64,000 nucleotides of DNA from Acanthosepion lycidas (lineage: Eukaryota > Mollusca > Cephalopoda > Sepiida > Sepiidae): contig OZ010586.1 in NCBI GenBank assembly GCA_963932145.1, positions 72,551,368 through 72,615,367 of the forward strand, read 5' to 3'. The notes below the pieces were generated by a model that made no database searches, was not told the origin of the DNA, and worked only from the letters and a program-made list of their open reading frames with translations. This document shows positions 20,566 to 32,472 of this stretch, piece after piece; the stretch's first letter is position 1, and each line of letters starts with the position of its first letter. Position numbers and translations under genes: made by a program.

Positions 20566-20734
20566 AGTGTTTTATGTTTCATGTCTGATGATTGTTTTTA
20601 ATGATGAAACAGACTGGCGCTTCTGAGTGTTGACTTCAATGTCCACTTTATGCTTACATACGCTCTATCCCTGATATTCAACACTTTAACCCATAAATAT
20701 AGCATAACTTAGAACAACAGACGCATATACATAT

Positions 20735-20830
20735 GCATTATTGTTTGTTTTACGGCATAATAACCCATTATTTAATGCCAAAATTTAATGATTTTTTCTA
20801 AATAAAATCTTGTATTAAAATTTTTTAAAA
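20735..20830 (-). repeat. Family X 3' fragment
   Basis: Reverse complement of the X 3' part ('ggcattaaataatgggttat..gccgtaaaacaaac'). The rest of X is absent. Confidence 0.55.
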
Positions 20831-21023
20831 TAGTAAAACTGTTCTTAATTATGCTTATATGTCTTTAATTATATTTTTGAAAATAAAAATTCTTTTAGAT
20901 AATGGAATATGTAAAGTAAATCGGTATTTCGAAAAAGTTCTTTTTTAGTTTGTTGCTTGGTAATATTTTAAATTATATTATTAAATTATATTATTAAATT
21001 ATATTGTATGATTGAATATATTA

Positions 21024-21188
21024 TTGAATCACTAGTAATATAAATTCACAATAATCCTCAGAGATCGAAACTCCGAGCCGACCTTGGATAAGTATGGCGA
21101 ACTTATATTCCTTTTGATTCAATAATTATTGCTCGAGATTACTATCGAACACATTATTGGTAGAAATACTGTTCACTTTGAAAGACGT
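21024..21188. repeat. Family J element, copy 2
   Basis: 165 bp, one mismatch to 20134-20298, same orientation, 890 bp away. It sits in AT-rich DNA after short 'attatattattaa' repeats. Confidence 0.85.
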
Positions 21189-21529
21189 TGAATTATATAA
21201 TTTTACGTATATCAATAGGTGGCATTGTTATTATTACTAATAATATTTTATATTATTATGCATACATATATGTTGTGTGTGTGTGTGTATTTGTGTGTAT
21301 ACCTGGGCAGCAAAGTTCTGCTTTAAATAAATTTGTTCTATGAACCTGAAGACAAATGATTGCGTAATAAGCCAGATCAAAGAGAAATATCTTTTGATTC
21401 CAGTGCGTTCTTTCGTTTTCTTTTCTTTATTTTTATTTTTAATACGGATGCTTTTAGGATGATGAATACTATTAAACCCACTCTTTATTGGTTTTCACGG
21501 CTAATTAAGAATTAATACCTCCGCTTTCT
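21189..21529. other. Intergenic with short (GT)n
   Basis: GT run near 21273-21299. No gene or repeat family recognised. Confidence 0.5.
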
Positions 21530-21583
21530 TCTTCCTCCTCCTTCCTCATGCCTCTTCTTTTGTTTGTTTGTTTCTTACTTTTT

Positions 21584-21638
<55 letters not shown>

Positions 21639-21885
21639 CCCCTTCCAGCAATGTTCTATTTTCTCACTCCTCCTCTTTCTTCTCACTTCTTCGTTTTTCT
21701 CTCTTTTTTCCTTTTTCTTATTTTTTCTTCTTCTGCCTAGTCCTCCCATCTTCTTTCTCCTTCACTTTTCATCTTTCTTCATCTCCCCTCTTCTGTCTTC
21801 TTCCTTTTTCTCTCTCCTGCACCTTTTTTCTTTCTTCTTCTCCCTTCTTCCTACTTCTTTCTTTTCGCTTGTCCTTCTTTTGATA
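21530..21885. repeat. Polypyrimidine tract with (TTTC)n
   Basis: About 350 bp is almost only C and T on the plus strand, including some 16 TTTC units at 21577-21640. Long Phe/Ser ORFs here are compositional. Confidence 0.9.
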
Positions 21886-22084
21886 ACTTTATAATTATGA
21901 TTCTACCGTTAACTTGTACATGCGTTATTGTCCACTATTTGATTGTTACTCTGTGATTCTTCGTTTGCTTTTGTGGCATATAAATTGATAACAATTCCTT
22001 AAATCTCCAGCACCTTCCTCGGAATCCTAGAATTTACTCTATATTTAATCTGGAAATGCCATAGTTTATAGGGGAAATTGATTA

Positions 22085-22420
22085 CTGCAAATTGAATTTT
22101 GCGTTTCAGAGATACATATTTTCAAACTCGGGTCATGTTCTTTAATAACCTCGTCAAATCGAGACCTTCAAATGGATGTCATTTATGGCGCCAAACCCAT
22201 TCAGAAATATCTAAGCTGTCAGCTATATATTAGGTTGGTGCAAAAATAATGACGTAATAATGTCGTTTTTTGAGGTATTTTTTAACGTCAAAAAACGACA
22301 TTATTACGTCATTATTTTTGCACCAACCTAATACAACCGCTTTCTAACGACAATGGTTTAGAATGACTGAGCGAATGAAGCCTGTGGGTCTTATCGAATA
22401 CCATCTTTCTTTGAACATTG
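22085..22420 (-). repeat. Family H copy 2, interrupted by a MITE
   Basis: 'aactcgggtcatgttcttta' and 'gaatgaagcctgtgggtctt' match the reverse complement of H at 6186-6860 in the right order. The MITE at 22230-22331 lies between them. Confidence 0.65.
22230..22331. mobile_element. MADE1-like MITE, copy 7 (102 bp), inside H
   Basis: Full-length palindrome with TA at 22228-22229 and 22332-22333. Confidence 0.94.
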
Positions 22421-22559
22421 TGGACTGTCGCTATGACTATAAGAGTCTTTCTTTTAAATTGTATGGTATCGTCAGTTTCAAATTCTTATAGTATCTTATT
22501 TAAGAGACGTTTCTGGTTTGGGATGTTAATATTTGCTTATAATCGAACCTTTGTCATTT

Positions 22560-22857
22560 GCACAATTCTTAGTTTATTACTATTCCAGCTCAGTTGTACT
22601 TCTCGCTTAAAGTTTCTTCATTCTTGATGAGATTGTCGAGCATTCCTTATAATACAGAAGATTAGATATCACATTGTAGGTTAGCACTTTTTTCTTTATT
22701 TCTAAGGATATTTTCCATCGCTTTATACTTGCTTATTTTCTAGAAGGTATCTTTTGCCATTATCATACATCTGTGGATTTCTGCGTCCCATTTTCCGTAT
22801 CTGTTACCTCACTACTTTCGTTTTCTGTTTGATTTTGGCGCCCTCCCCCACATTGTT
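22560..22857 (-). mobile_element. RTE-like LINE relic
   Basis: Weak but collinear with 5480-5720: 'gagattgtcgagcattcctt', 'catctgtggatttctgcgtc' and 'ttttccgtatctgttacctc' correspond to 'gaaaatcatccaacattcaa', 'catctacggatctcagtgtc' and 'ttaccgtcctctgtcagaac'. Confidence 0.55.
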
Positions 22858-23035
22858 ACTTAGAATTTAGCCTAGAACTTACGGTTACATCTAGCCATTT
22901 CAATTGTAAAATGATGAGGAATTGCAGCCAATCTAGTACTCCGCTTAAATTCATAAAGTCTAGATACCATGTATGAAAGTTCATTAGAAATGAAAGTATT
23001 TATAAAAAGAGAACAGGGGAGTTGCATTTAACATC
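22858..23035 (-). mobile_element. LINE-A fragment
   Basis: 'cctagaacttacggttacat..aattcataaagtctagatac' matches the minus-strand LINE-A copies at 25628-25720 and 39705-39790. Confidence 0.7.
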
Positions 23036-23374
23036 TCCGAATTACCTATTAATTGTAATCACAAATAATATTGAACGGTTATTGTTGTCAAAATCAGTTG
23101 GTTTTCAAAACCATTTTAAATGAAGTAAATAATTAAATTATAATTACTTTTTATGATGTAAAGTTTTTTTTTTTTTTGCAATGAATTCATATAAAAACGA
23201 TTCTAGAATTTTCATATTTATATCTGTTGCTTAATCTTATCAGCCGTTTATTGTTAATAAAAAGATCTTGTCCCAAATTGGCCACACAAAACGTCTCCTG
23301 TTCTGATAGTTTATTGTTTAAAAATGATAAGCATCATCACACAAAATTATAATCGCATTGTTTCATACATAATA
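23036..23374. other. Intergenic, AT-rich
   Basis: No gene or repeat recognised. Confidence 0.5.
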
Positions 23375-24010
23375 TACTTCTTATATTTGCCGTGTCCATT
23401 CGATATGTAGTCGATCGCGGCTTTCCATAACTTCCTATACCTTGCAATTCTTTGCAGTGATTGTCTTTTTTATCCTTCCCACTCTCTGTTCTAAGATATA
23501 CTGCTATCAGTATATTTGATATACGATATACTTTTTCTTCTATATATTGTGTCCCTTCAGCGCGTTCTCGGTTACGGCTCTCCATAACTTCCTATACTTT
23601 GTAGTTCTTAACAATGTTCGTCTTTGTTTTTTTTATCCCTCCCACTCTGTTTTAAAATATTCTGCTATCAGAATATTTGATATACGATATACTTTTTCTT
23701 ATATATTTTGTGTCTTCCTTCAGCACGTGATCGCTTACGGCTCTCCATAACTTCCTATACTTTGTAGTTCTGAGTAATGTTCGTCTTTTTTTATCCCTCG
23801 CTCTCTCTGTTCTAAGATATACTGCTATCAGAATATTTGATATACGATATACTTTTTCTTCTATGAGTTATGTTCATTCAGTACGTGATCGACCATGGCT
23901 CTCCATAACTTCCAATCCTTTGTAACTCTTAACAATTTTGATCGTTTAACGATCAATTCTACTCCATGTTCTAAAACATTCTACTATGATATAATAGTTA
24001 TGAACTTTGT
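23375..24010 (-). repeat. Four tandem copies of an RTE 3'-end unit (about 157-163 bp)
   Basis: The anchor 'ctccataacttcctatac' recurs with its 'cttcctatac' part at 23431, 23588, 23751 and (diverged) 23909. Each unit holds the RTE 3' end ('ttcag..cgtgatcg..ggctctccat') plus 'agaatatttgatatacgata'. Spacing and orientation are uniform. Confidence 0.85.
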
Positions 24011-24022
24011 TAACATTGTTTT

Positions 24023-24680
24023 ATTACATGACTAGCAGTAGAGCCTGGCGTTGCCCGGGGATGTAACAGTAAGAGATAGATCAAGTATCGACCATCATAA
24101 AAACTGAAAAATAAAATTGACAAAGATTATTGTTTAAGGTTGACGGACACGCATGACTTAATTAGTTTTTTTTTTTTTTTTTTTACGAATTGGTCAAACC
24201 CAAACTCAAACAAAAACATTGTTTTCAATCGTTATGAGTCTACCGATTGAATAGAATTTTATTATAAACAATTGTCTTTTTTAATGGAATTTTAAAATCA
24301 TTCTGAATGTAAAAATTAAAGAAAAAAGTGTGCAAGACAATAAGAAACACGACCTGCCAAAAAAAAAAGGGAAGTTTTGTTGAAATCGGTTGAAAAATGT
24401 AGGAAATCCGATCCCATATATAAACGAACACACACACACACACACACACACACAACCTGGGTTTTATAATGAGTATAACTCGATATGAGTTGTCCTCCTT
24501 TCATTCTCGTGATGCCTCTTAATCGTGTTTTCAAATTGATTTCGTGCAAAAACAATTGTGTTTTTCCAATTTTGGGCGCTGTTAGAACCACCACAAGGTA
24601 ATTTTACGTAGTCCTGTGAAGTTTTGTTGAAATCGGTTAAAAAATGTAGGAAATCCGATCCACTATATAAACGTACACAC

Positions 24681-24713
<33 letters not shown>

Positions 24714-24770
24714 CACACACACGCACACACACACACACAATCTGCGTTTTATAATAAGCAAGATTACAGT
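24023..24770 (-). mobile_element. Helentron-like non-autonomous element (probable)
   Basis: Plus-strand left edge ACTAGCAGTAGAGCCTGGCG with 'ttgcccgggga' is the inverse of the GC-rich hairpin end at 32440-32472. The opposite end is duplicated: two blocks (24375-24475, 24618-24765) carry 'gttttgttgaaatcggtt', 'aggaaatccgatcc' and 'tatataaacg' then (CA)n and 'gttttataat'. Class assignment rests on remembered end motifs, not on any Rep/helicase. Confidence 0.5.
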
Positions 24771-25377
24771 TGCTAGAAGAATTTTTTCAAGGCTCTTCTA
24801 GTGATTATAAATTAACAGGTCTTTAAGTATTTTCTGGCCGTAGTTTTGACTTGCCTCGTTATTTATCTCCATCTTCGTTCGACCTCGATGCTCTTTACCA
24901 ATTACGATTCTGAACAGCACGTCTATTTTTACAGAGAATCAATACTACCAAAAGCCATCAAAATAACTCGATAATTATATCAGGTGAACCTAGAGTTGTA
25001 CTCTTTTAAGAATTTTTTTCTAATTTATCGGCTGCCTCCTCGGACATTTTTTAACGTTTACACTTTTAGAAAAAGAAAGAAAACAAAAACAGCAGAGAAA
25101 GGTTAGAATTCGCTTGCGTTCAATTCCCGTAGGCGTTGCTCGTAAGTAAGGGACCTCATACTTACAGAGAAAGGCATAGAAATGAATTTCAATTTTTCAA
25201 AGCAAACGAAAATCATATTATGATTCTGTGTGATCTTCCCTTTGCAGGATCGTCATGCCTTGCCATTACCCCAGATAAATAATAGATCATTCCGTTTTGA
25301 TTGCAAAGCATGTCGTAAGAAAAAATATATCAGTGACTCTGGCTGTTTTATTTGTTTGTTTTTTTTTGTTTTTTTTT
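24771..25377. other. Intergenic
   Basis: No gene or repeat family that I can support. Confidence 0.5.
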
Positions 25378-26165
25378 CTCCATATAATGCCGTTCCAGCC
25401 AGGCAAGACAATAAATCCACTAAGACACAAGGAGGTTATTGGATGCGGGAATATTAGAAAACAGATACAATAATATGGAGCGGCAACAAAAGAAGAGTAA
25501 TCAGGAAGATAGTATATAACGATTGACATTGAATTTAAATTTTTGAAGATTAAAGTTGACTGAAAATCATGGAACAGGAAGAGAGTTCCACAAGCAAGAA
25601 GTGCGAGAAAAGAAATTATTAGCATAGAACTTACGGTTATATCTAACCGACTCAACTCTAAATTAATGAGACTTCATCGCCAGTCTAGTATTGCGCTTAA
25701 ATTCATGAAGTCTAGTTACCATTGCGAAGAGATCATCCGAACAATTACCATGAAAGTATTTATAGAAAAGGCACAGGGAAGCTATGTTATAGCAGTGACA
25801 AAGAGACTGAAGCCGAGATGCCAGATCAGAACCAATAATATTGCTGATACTTCTTTCGATTTTATCAATGATCTCGAGATATATAGCAGGAGCAACGGTC
25901 CATATGTGAAAGCAATATTCTAAGCATGGACGAAGGGTAGACATAGATATATAAGATAGAGTTTGTCTATCACGACACAGTGAACCTATATTTTAGTAAC
26001 TGACCTAGCAATAGATTCAATATAGCCTTTCTACTTCGTGTCAGCGGAGAATGTTAACCGGAGAAGGCGCAACAAGTCACTCTCCCGGAAGTTAGCCTCA
26101 GCCACGCTGATTGAAGGTAGAAAGAGGGTCTCTCTGATGATTAATAGAAATTTTATCTTTGACTT
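25378..26165 (-). mobile_element. LINE-A, C-terminal part, decayed
   Basis: 25944-25663 (minus) reads MSTLRPCLEYCFHIWTVAPA, then a DKIERSISNIIGSDLASRLQ segment, then LCLFYKYFHGNCSDDLFAMV. 25655-25380 holds the rest and the 3' end. 26165-25950 matches the part just after the RT palm. Frames are broken, no YADD remains. Confidence 0.8.
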
Positions 26166-26315
26166 TAAAAATGCGAAAGATAGGAATCCACCTCTTCTCC
26201 CCACAGCTATGGGCTAATTAATAAAATTTGTATCATTAAACCATTACTATCTCAAAAATATTCTTATAATCTAAATAAATTACCTGCAAAAAGCCGTAGA
26301 AAACAAAGCAGTCAA
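26166..26315 (+). mobile_element. S1 SINE body fragment
   Basis: 'aggaatccacctcttctccc', 'acagctatgggctaatta' and 'ataaattacctgcaaaa' match the S1 body. The head is missing, and the fragment directly abuts LINE-A. Confidence 0.55.
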
Positions 26316-26989
26316 TATTTTGGACGTTACATTTTTTCTTTTTTTTTTGCAGTAAACAGTTTTGTTTCTATATTTTTCTTTATTCTTGATTTTTTTTTAA
26401 TGCAAATTTACCAAAGTTCAGAAGACGTTTTTTAAGAATATTAACTTCATTTTTTTTTATTCCGATTGACAACTGGATATTTATTTTTATTCTTAAACTT
26501 TCGTTTTTGAATATTGAATGTACGACTTACTCTATTGAGATGAAAAAATGAACTGTTTGTAATTTGAGGGGGGAAAAAAAAAGAAGAAAAAATGCCACAC
26601 TTTTGATAAAAGTTAAGAATGCACTTGAAATACAAAATATTTAACCATTATCGATTTTATTCTGCTTTTTACAAATTCGGAAAATATTTAAAAAAAAAAA
26701 AAAAAATTCAGGTAACAAATGCAGGTAGAGAAGAATGTTCGAGTGTGGCCTGCCTCGTGGCTAAAATATTTACGTATTTTCCACAGGTGACAGAGGTAGG
26801 TGTTCTAGTCCAGGTAAAACGCCAATATTTTGAATAGTTATTTTCAAGAGAAGAAAACCAATTCAATTTGGAAGGTTGGCATGACACAGTCTTTTCGATA
26901 ATCCTGTATACCTGACTGACTTTATTGAGATGGAAAAATAGACATTTTAAAAACAGTAAAGATAATTCATAAGCCGGTGGACATTAACA
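26316..26989. other. Intergenic, A/T runs
   Basis: Several poly(T) and poly(A) runs. No recognised feature. Confidence 0.5.
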
Positions 26990-27260
26990 TTTCTTCTTCT
27001 TTGTCGTAGTCGTCGTCGTGCCGTGTTCCTGCAGGACATTAGCGATCTTGCATCATAACTTTTCTCTTCCTGCCATCTCTCCCAAAATCTGCTCCTCCAT
27101 TCATTCAAGCCCGCTCGGTAGGTTGCGTATTGTTTTCCTTTGTTTAACTTGCTTTCTGTCATATACACTATACGTATGTCCCAATCCTCATAAATACGTT
27201 GGACACTATTGTAAGTGGGGGTAATGCTGTGTAAGTAGTCCAGCACTACCAGTGGTTTAT
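26990..27260 (-). mobile_element. RTE-related LINE 3' end
   Basis: Minus-strand reading has SRFWERWQEEKSYDARSLM at the position of the RTE C-terminal tail (WR..i....), ending at the GTCGTCGTCGTGCC trinucleotide. Diverged from the 5095-5840 copy. Confidence 0.5.
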
Positions 27261-27299
27261 ATATTTCTCGCCGCTGGCGAGTATTGTATTTTGTTGATC

Positions 27300-29235
27300 A
27301 TATAAAGATTACCATTTCATTTCCAACCTCCATTTTGGTTATTCCTCATTCAGTAATCTTTTCTAGGTTACAACATTTTCAATCTGTTCTGTGAGTATCC
27401 TATTTTCCAAGTCTTTCAAAATGTTGTGCCCCATAAATTTCAACTGCCACTTTCTGATGTTAAGTATAAGTGTGCTTTTTGTTGCCATTGTCTCTAGAAC
27501 TTCGTCGTTGCTCAGATGTTCGGTCCATGGTATTCTCAGCATCCTTCTGTAGAACCATATTTCTGTTGTTTCAAGTCTCTTCGTTATTTGTGAGGAGGTT
27601 GTGCAGCATTACTGGACGACTGATATTACATAACATTTCCGTACTCTTCTTGAGTAAGGTGTGATTGTGTGCACCAAAATTGTTCTCCAAGCATTCCTTC
27701 CTCATTATGTGTCCCAGAACTGTCAACTCTTTCTTTCTGTTGCTAAGTAAAAGTATCTTTTTTGTTTTCATTTTCTCTAAAACTTCATTGCTCCACTGTA
27801 TTCTCAGCATCTCTGTGGTTTAAAGTCTCTTCTTCATTTGTGAGGAGATTGTCCAGCATCCAATTCCATACAAGAGGAATGATATCACGTTCGGTACACC
27901 CAATTTTTTTTTTAAATGACTACTGTCGCTGTGTGTGAACACAGAGAAAATGATGGAGTAGTTGCCTCGTTCACAAGATAAAATTGCTTCCGATTGAAGA
28001 TTACAGGACGATATCAAGAAGATCCTTACCTTAGGTTCACTAAGTAGGTGATGAGTTGTTTTCGTCTCTCTTGTCCTCAATCTGTCTTGTGAGTATCAAA
28101 TTTTCCAAACTCTCTTTCCGCATTATGCGCACTAGAAGATTTTAATTGTCCCTTTCTGGTGTTAAGTATACGTGTTACTTTCATTTTCACTTTCTCTAAA
28201 AGTCCATTTACACGATCCTTAGATAGGTTATGTGTTCTTTTCCTCTATCTCTCTTGCTTTCGATCTGACCCGTGAGTATCAAATTTTCCAAGCCCTCTTT
28301 CCATATTATGTCTCCTAAAACCTGTTCCATCATCCATTTGCTCAAGATCGCTAAGTGGCTTATGCATTGTTTTCCTCAATCCACTTGCTTTCGATCTGAC
28401 CCATGAGTATCAAATTTTCCAAGCCCTCTTTCCTCATTATTTTTCTTAGAAATTCAACTGTCTCTTCATGATGTTAATTATAAATGTCCTTTTTTTATTC
28501 CATTTTACTCTAAAACTTTGTCGTTGCTCACATGGTTTTCTCGGCATCTTTCTTTCTTTGCTGATTTCTGTTGCTTCAAGTCTCTTCTTCGCCTGTGAGA
28601 TTGTCCAGCATTTCCCAAGCCCGCTTTCCTCATTATGTGCCCTAGAAATGTCAACTCTATCTTTCTTATGTTAAGTATAAGTGTCCGTTTTGTTTCTATT
28701 TTCTCTAAAACTTCATCATTGCTCACATGTTCAGTCTATGGTATTCTCAGCATATATAAGACTGATATTACTTAACCGCTCAGTACTCCCTAGAGTTTTC
28801 TAAAATGTCTGTGTTCTGTCGGGGTTTCGTCAGCACAGAGAAAATGATGGGGTAGATGCCTCGTTCACAAGATGAAATTGATTCCCATTGAAGATTACGG
28901 GACGATATCAAGAAGATCCTTACCTTAGATTCACTAAGTAGGTGATGAGCTGTTTTCTTCTCTCTTGTCCTCAATCTGTCTTGTGAGTATCAAATTTCCC
29001 AAGCCTGCTTTTCTCATTATGTGCCCTAGAAATTTCAACTGTATCTTTCTTATGTTAAGTATAAGTGTCCGTTTTGTTTCTATTTTCTCTAAAACTTCAT
29101 CATTGCTCACATGTTCAGTACATAGTATTCTCAGCATCCTCCCGTAGGACTATATTTCTGTTGCTTCAAGTCTCTTCTTCAACTTTTAGAAGATTGTACA
29201 GAATTCAATGCCATATACGAGGACTGATATGACAT
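27300..29235 (-). repeat. Serially repeated RTE C-terminal fragments
   Basis: The 'gatgttaagtataagtgtcc' landmark of RTE (coding LILNIRK) occurs about six times in one orientation: near 27457, 27738, 28160, 28469, 28668 and 29052. Minus-strand fragments read LKFLGHIMRKAGLGNLILTR (about 29040-28980) and ELTVLGHIMRKECLEN (about 27730-27680). Blocks 27900-28100 and 28790-28990 are long near-identical duplicates about 892 bp apart. Confidence 0.75.
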
Positions 29236-29244
29236 AATCTAAGA

Positions 29245-29794
29245 CTTACTAGTTGAAGAAAAGGAAAAGAAGAGATCGAGAACATTTACTCAAACACGTG
29301 TATCCAGATGATAGCACGATATACTGGCACACCTCTAAAAGTCTTGACAATCGGAGATTGGCAGCTGACCTCTCCTCCGATCTAACACTAACTACCCAGT
29401 GGGGTGGGGGGGAAACTGGCTGTTTACACTCAATGCTTCTAAACTGGTTACATTTCATCACTGCTGATCAATCTCCGACTTACCGCCAGTCACGATGAAC
29501 AGATGTTCCCGCGAGGAGGCTCCGTATTTTTAGAGGACATTGGGCCTCAAACTCACACCAACCTCAAGTGAAACTTCTATATACGACCCATCGCTAAAGA
29601 TGCAGTTAAAATGATCTCTACCGATCCAGTAAATAGCATGCTACCCTCTACCTTTGTAAGAGCCAGATTAGAACGAAAATTATGTTGCCATATCTGGGCG
29701 GGAGCTGCACAGAACTGTCTTTCCGGTTTTGATAGAATTCAAAAGCCTCTCCGAGTTCTTTTTGGAGGAGAATTATTTTCCACCCTCCACCCCC

Positions 29795-29831
<37 letters not shown>

Positions 29832-30195
29832 ACATAACCGGGGATTCTCTCACTGCTCTCTCACTACTACCATGGAAAGTGCTCGGACGACTGGCATTCT
29901 TTGGTCCCGCAGATATGTCTTTCACGGCTAGGATCCGCCATACCAACCCCGCCCCCACAACATTCCCTCCATTGGCGAGAAGTAAATTCCACTCAAGCAG
30001 CTTCTTTCTGCGACTGTCCTATGTAACTTCCAAGAGGATGTTTCCCCGATCACTAGAATATTAACCAGTTCAAGTCTAGAGTCAACCGTTATCTTCCCCT
30101 CCTATCCGTATAAACTACTCCTTAAAGTAACCCTCTACCTCGAGTGGCCTTCGGGCCTTGTAAAGGATGAACCTTACTGTAAACAGAAAAACAGA
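29245..30195 (+). mobile_element. LINE-G relic with RT YPDD box
   Basis: 29275-29400 encodes LLKHVYPDDSTIYWHTSKSL (YADD to YPDD), then NASKLVTFHH after a frameshift at the G8 run (29402-29412). 29640-29780 holds LPSTFVRARLE, a decayed CCHIWAG segment and RIQKPLRVLF. The 3' part is shared with 56100-56580 and 15010-15140. A (CTCTAT)n expansion lies at 29795-29832. Confidence 0.7.
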
Positions 30196-30361
30196 AAGAA
30201 TAATGTCTGATTAAAACGCATTGAACGCTTCAGTTGCTTTGTTTAGGTTTCTGTTACGAAAGTATAGATAATCATGTAAATAAATTTTATTCTTTTCTCC
30301 AATATCCGTCCTGCGTTAAAATGGATCCATTCTATATATTTGGGCAATTCATCTCGATAAT

Positions 30362-30605
30362 CTGAAAGGAGGCACGGTGGAATAATGGACAGCAGGGAGC
30401 CGAGTTCGAATTCCATTCGAATCCATTGCATTCACTTACGTGCTAATACCCTTGGGAGAGGTATGAATCCTCTTCTTCTCCCCCCACATCTATTGGTAAA
30501 TAGCAGGACAGTCCGGGTTCTATGGACGGGGAAAAATCTGCTTCGTCAGTCATGATCGCCTACGCGTGTATCACGCATGGCATATAAGTGAATCTGACAG
30601 TGGCA
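30362..30605 (+). mobile_element. S1 SINE, near full length
   Basis: Head 'ggaggcacggtggaataatg', B-box 'gagttcgaattccattcgaa', body 'cttacgtgctaataccct', tail 'atctgcttcgtcagtcatga'. Confidence 0.85.
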
Positions 30606-30627
30606 TCCACTGGATGATCTTCTAGTT

Positions 30628-30745
30628 GACGTGTCTCTTCGAGTCGTTAGCGATCATGGCTCTCCCCAACCGACTAATCCCTGTAGTTCTTACCAACGTT
30701 TGCCCCTTTGCCAAGGCTGTTCCACCATACCGCTGCCTTCCCTTC
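30628..30745 (-). mobile_element. RTE 3'-end fragment
   Basis: 'cgatcatggctctcc' and 'ctgtagttcttaccaacgtt' match the RTE 3' end at 5130-5180 and the tandem units at 23375-24010. Confidence 0.55.
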
Positions 30746-31697
30746 TCCCTCTTGCTCTCGAGTGAGTGAGGAGAAAACCTTCCAAGTAGGGAGGAATTCC
30801 ACAACTTGAATATCAGCATTCGGAATTCTGGTTTCCACATGACCTGAAAGATTATTTTTTTGGCGCCGCCGAGACGAGCACAACAATTGAACCGCCAAGC
30901 AAGTTCAGTCGGAGCATTAAAATAGACTCCGCGACGGGGATGAAAATAATAAAAATCAATGTCATCGTAAAGAGAAAAGACTTACTTGAGAAATTATATT
31001 TCAGTGGAGATAAAAAAAAATAGAATTAAATCTATCAAATATCCAAGAATAGAGCAATAAAAGGCAATCGGTGCGTACCTGGTTTATCGTTGTTTTAACG
31101 AGCACACCGACTCGCAGAGATTGCTTCAAGTACTCGTGAGCTCAAGTAGATATCAGTAAACAGTTGAGATGGTGTCGACCATAAAGCTATCACTCCACAG
31201 GTCTTACTTTTTATTATTAGCATAGTAATATTGATTTATGTTCTTAGAGCTTCATCCATGAAACCCCGTTCGAATCTCGGTATGGTCGATAATATCGGCC
31301 CGGGGAAGACAATCCGTTGGGAAGCATCTGAAAACAATAACACACTTTGACTAAAGCCTCATGAGTGAAATCGTGTAGATAGACCTGTTTAAAAGCCGAC
31401 GATAGTCATCATGACCGAGGGTGTGAGCGTAACTGGCTTTGTTTAAACTGTTTATTAGGCCGGATTATGCGCTCTCGGTATTTAATCACCCTCTACATTG
31501 GGAGGGTGTGACCTGAGGTTGATATATTGTACGATGCCCATACCTGTGCATGTAGACCAAAGATTACCCAAGCTCTACAATCACTGTCACCTTAGCGTCA
31601 GATTACTCTAAGCATTTTTCTTTACTGCAATAAAGAAGATAATTTTTCTGGGTTGAAGTCCCCGGAACAAAGCTTCCCCATAATTTGAACAGAACAT
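30746..31697. other. Intergenic; possible tRNA-like fragment
   Basis: No gene. 'ccccgttcgaatctcggtat' near 31264 looks like a B-box, but no convincing A-box or second copy is present here. Confidence 0.4.
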
Positions 31698-32472
31698 CTC
31701 TATCTATAAAAGGCAGGATGTGTGTGTGTGTGTATGTAACGAATGCACGGCTGCAATTTTCGACGGATTTGCACCAAAATTTACGGGCACATGCTCCAAG
31801 TTAGCGGTAAGGCCAAGACCGACGTTACATTTCCCAACTCCCATCGATAGTGGAAATAATCGATTTTTTCATGCTTCTACGGCAGTTTTCATGTAGTTTG
31901 CGGCCATTTCCTACTGGTCAGTGAGTGCCTATTACTGGCGGCCACGAATAGGCAGGAAGATTCTATTGGCCAGCGTAAGAGCCAACAGCTGACTGACACG
32001 AATGTTAACTAGCATGCTAGCATGCAAAAAAAAATCAATAGCTGCATTCGTCACAAGTGGGAAAAATTTAAATCTGTATGACACTTTACTCCAATTGGCT
32101 CATTCGCTTGCTTAAACTCAATGTTGATTCTGATTCTGCAGAACTGGGTTGGGCGTGAAAAAGTATTTGTTGTTAACATTCTTTTTCATTCGGTTTTTCC
32201 AGTTAGAGTCCTTATTTAAAGCTGGTCATTTTGGGTTCATTTTGTTTAGTTCTTTTTTCGTAACAGGTTTAATGTTTAGTATAGAGCTTAGAAAAAATTC
32301 GCAGTGTGAGATAGGCAAGAAGTAAGGCATGTAGCAACATCAGCACGGCAAGGGGCACTCCTTTAAAGGCAAGGAAGGGCAAAAATATTTTAAGTCAAGT
32401 GATAGCGATTGCTGTATGAGTCGTACGATTTTTGAATCAAGCACGGGGAACGCCGGGCCATGCTGCTAGTAT
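31698..32472 (+). mobile_element. Helentron-like non-autonomous element (probable)
   Basis: Begins TCTATCTATAAAAGGCAGGA then (GT)n. Ends with 'gcacggggaacgccgggcca' and TGCTGCTAGT, a GC-rich hairpin whose arms pair AGCA/TGCT. A similar pair of ends in inverse orientation bounds 24023-24770. About 775 bp with no coding. Alternative: a SINE/LINE family of unknown class. Confidence 0.5.

Noticed and set aside
21546..21894. Three overlapping ORFs of 67-111 codons
   Set aside because: Phe/Ser/Leu or Lys/Glu composition imposed by the polypyrimidine tract.
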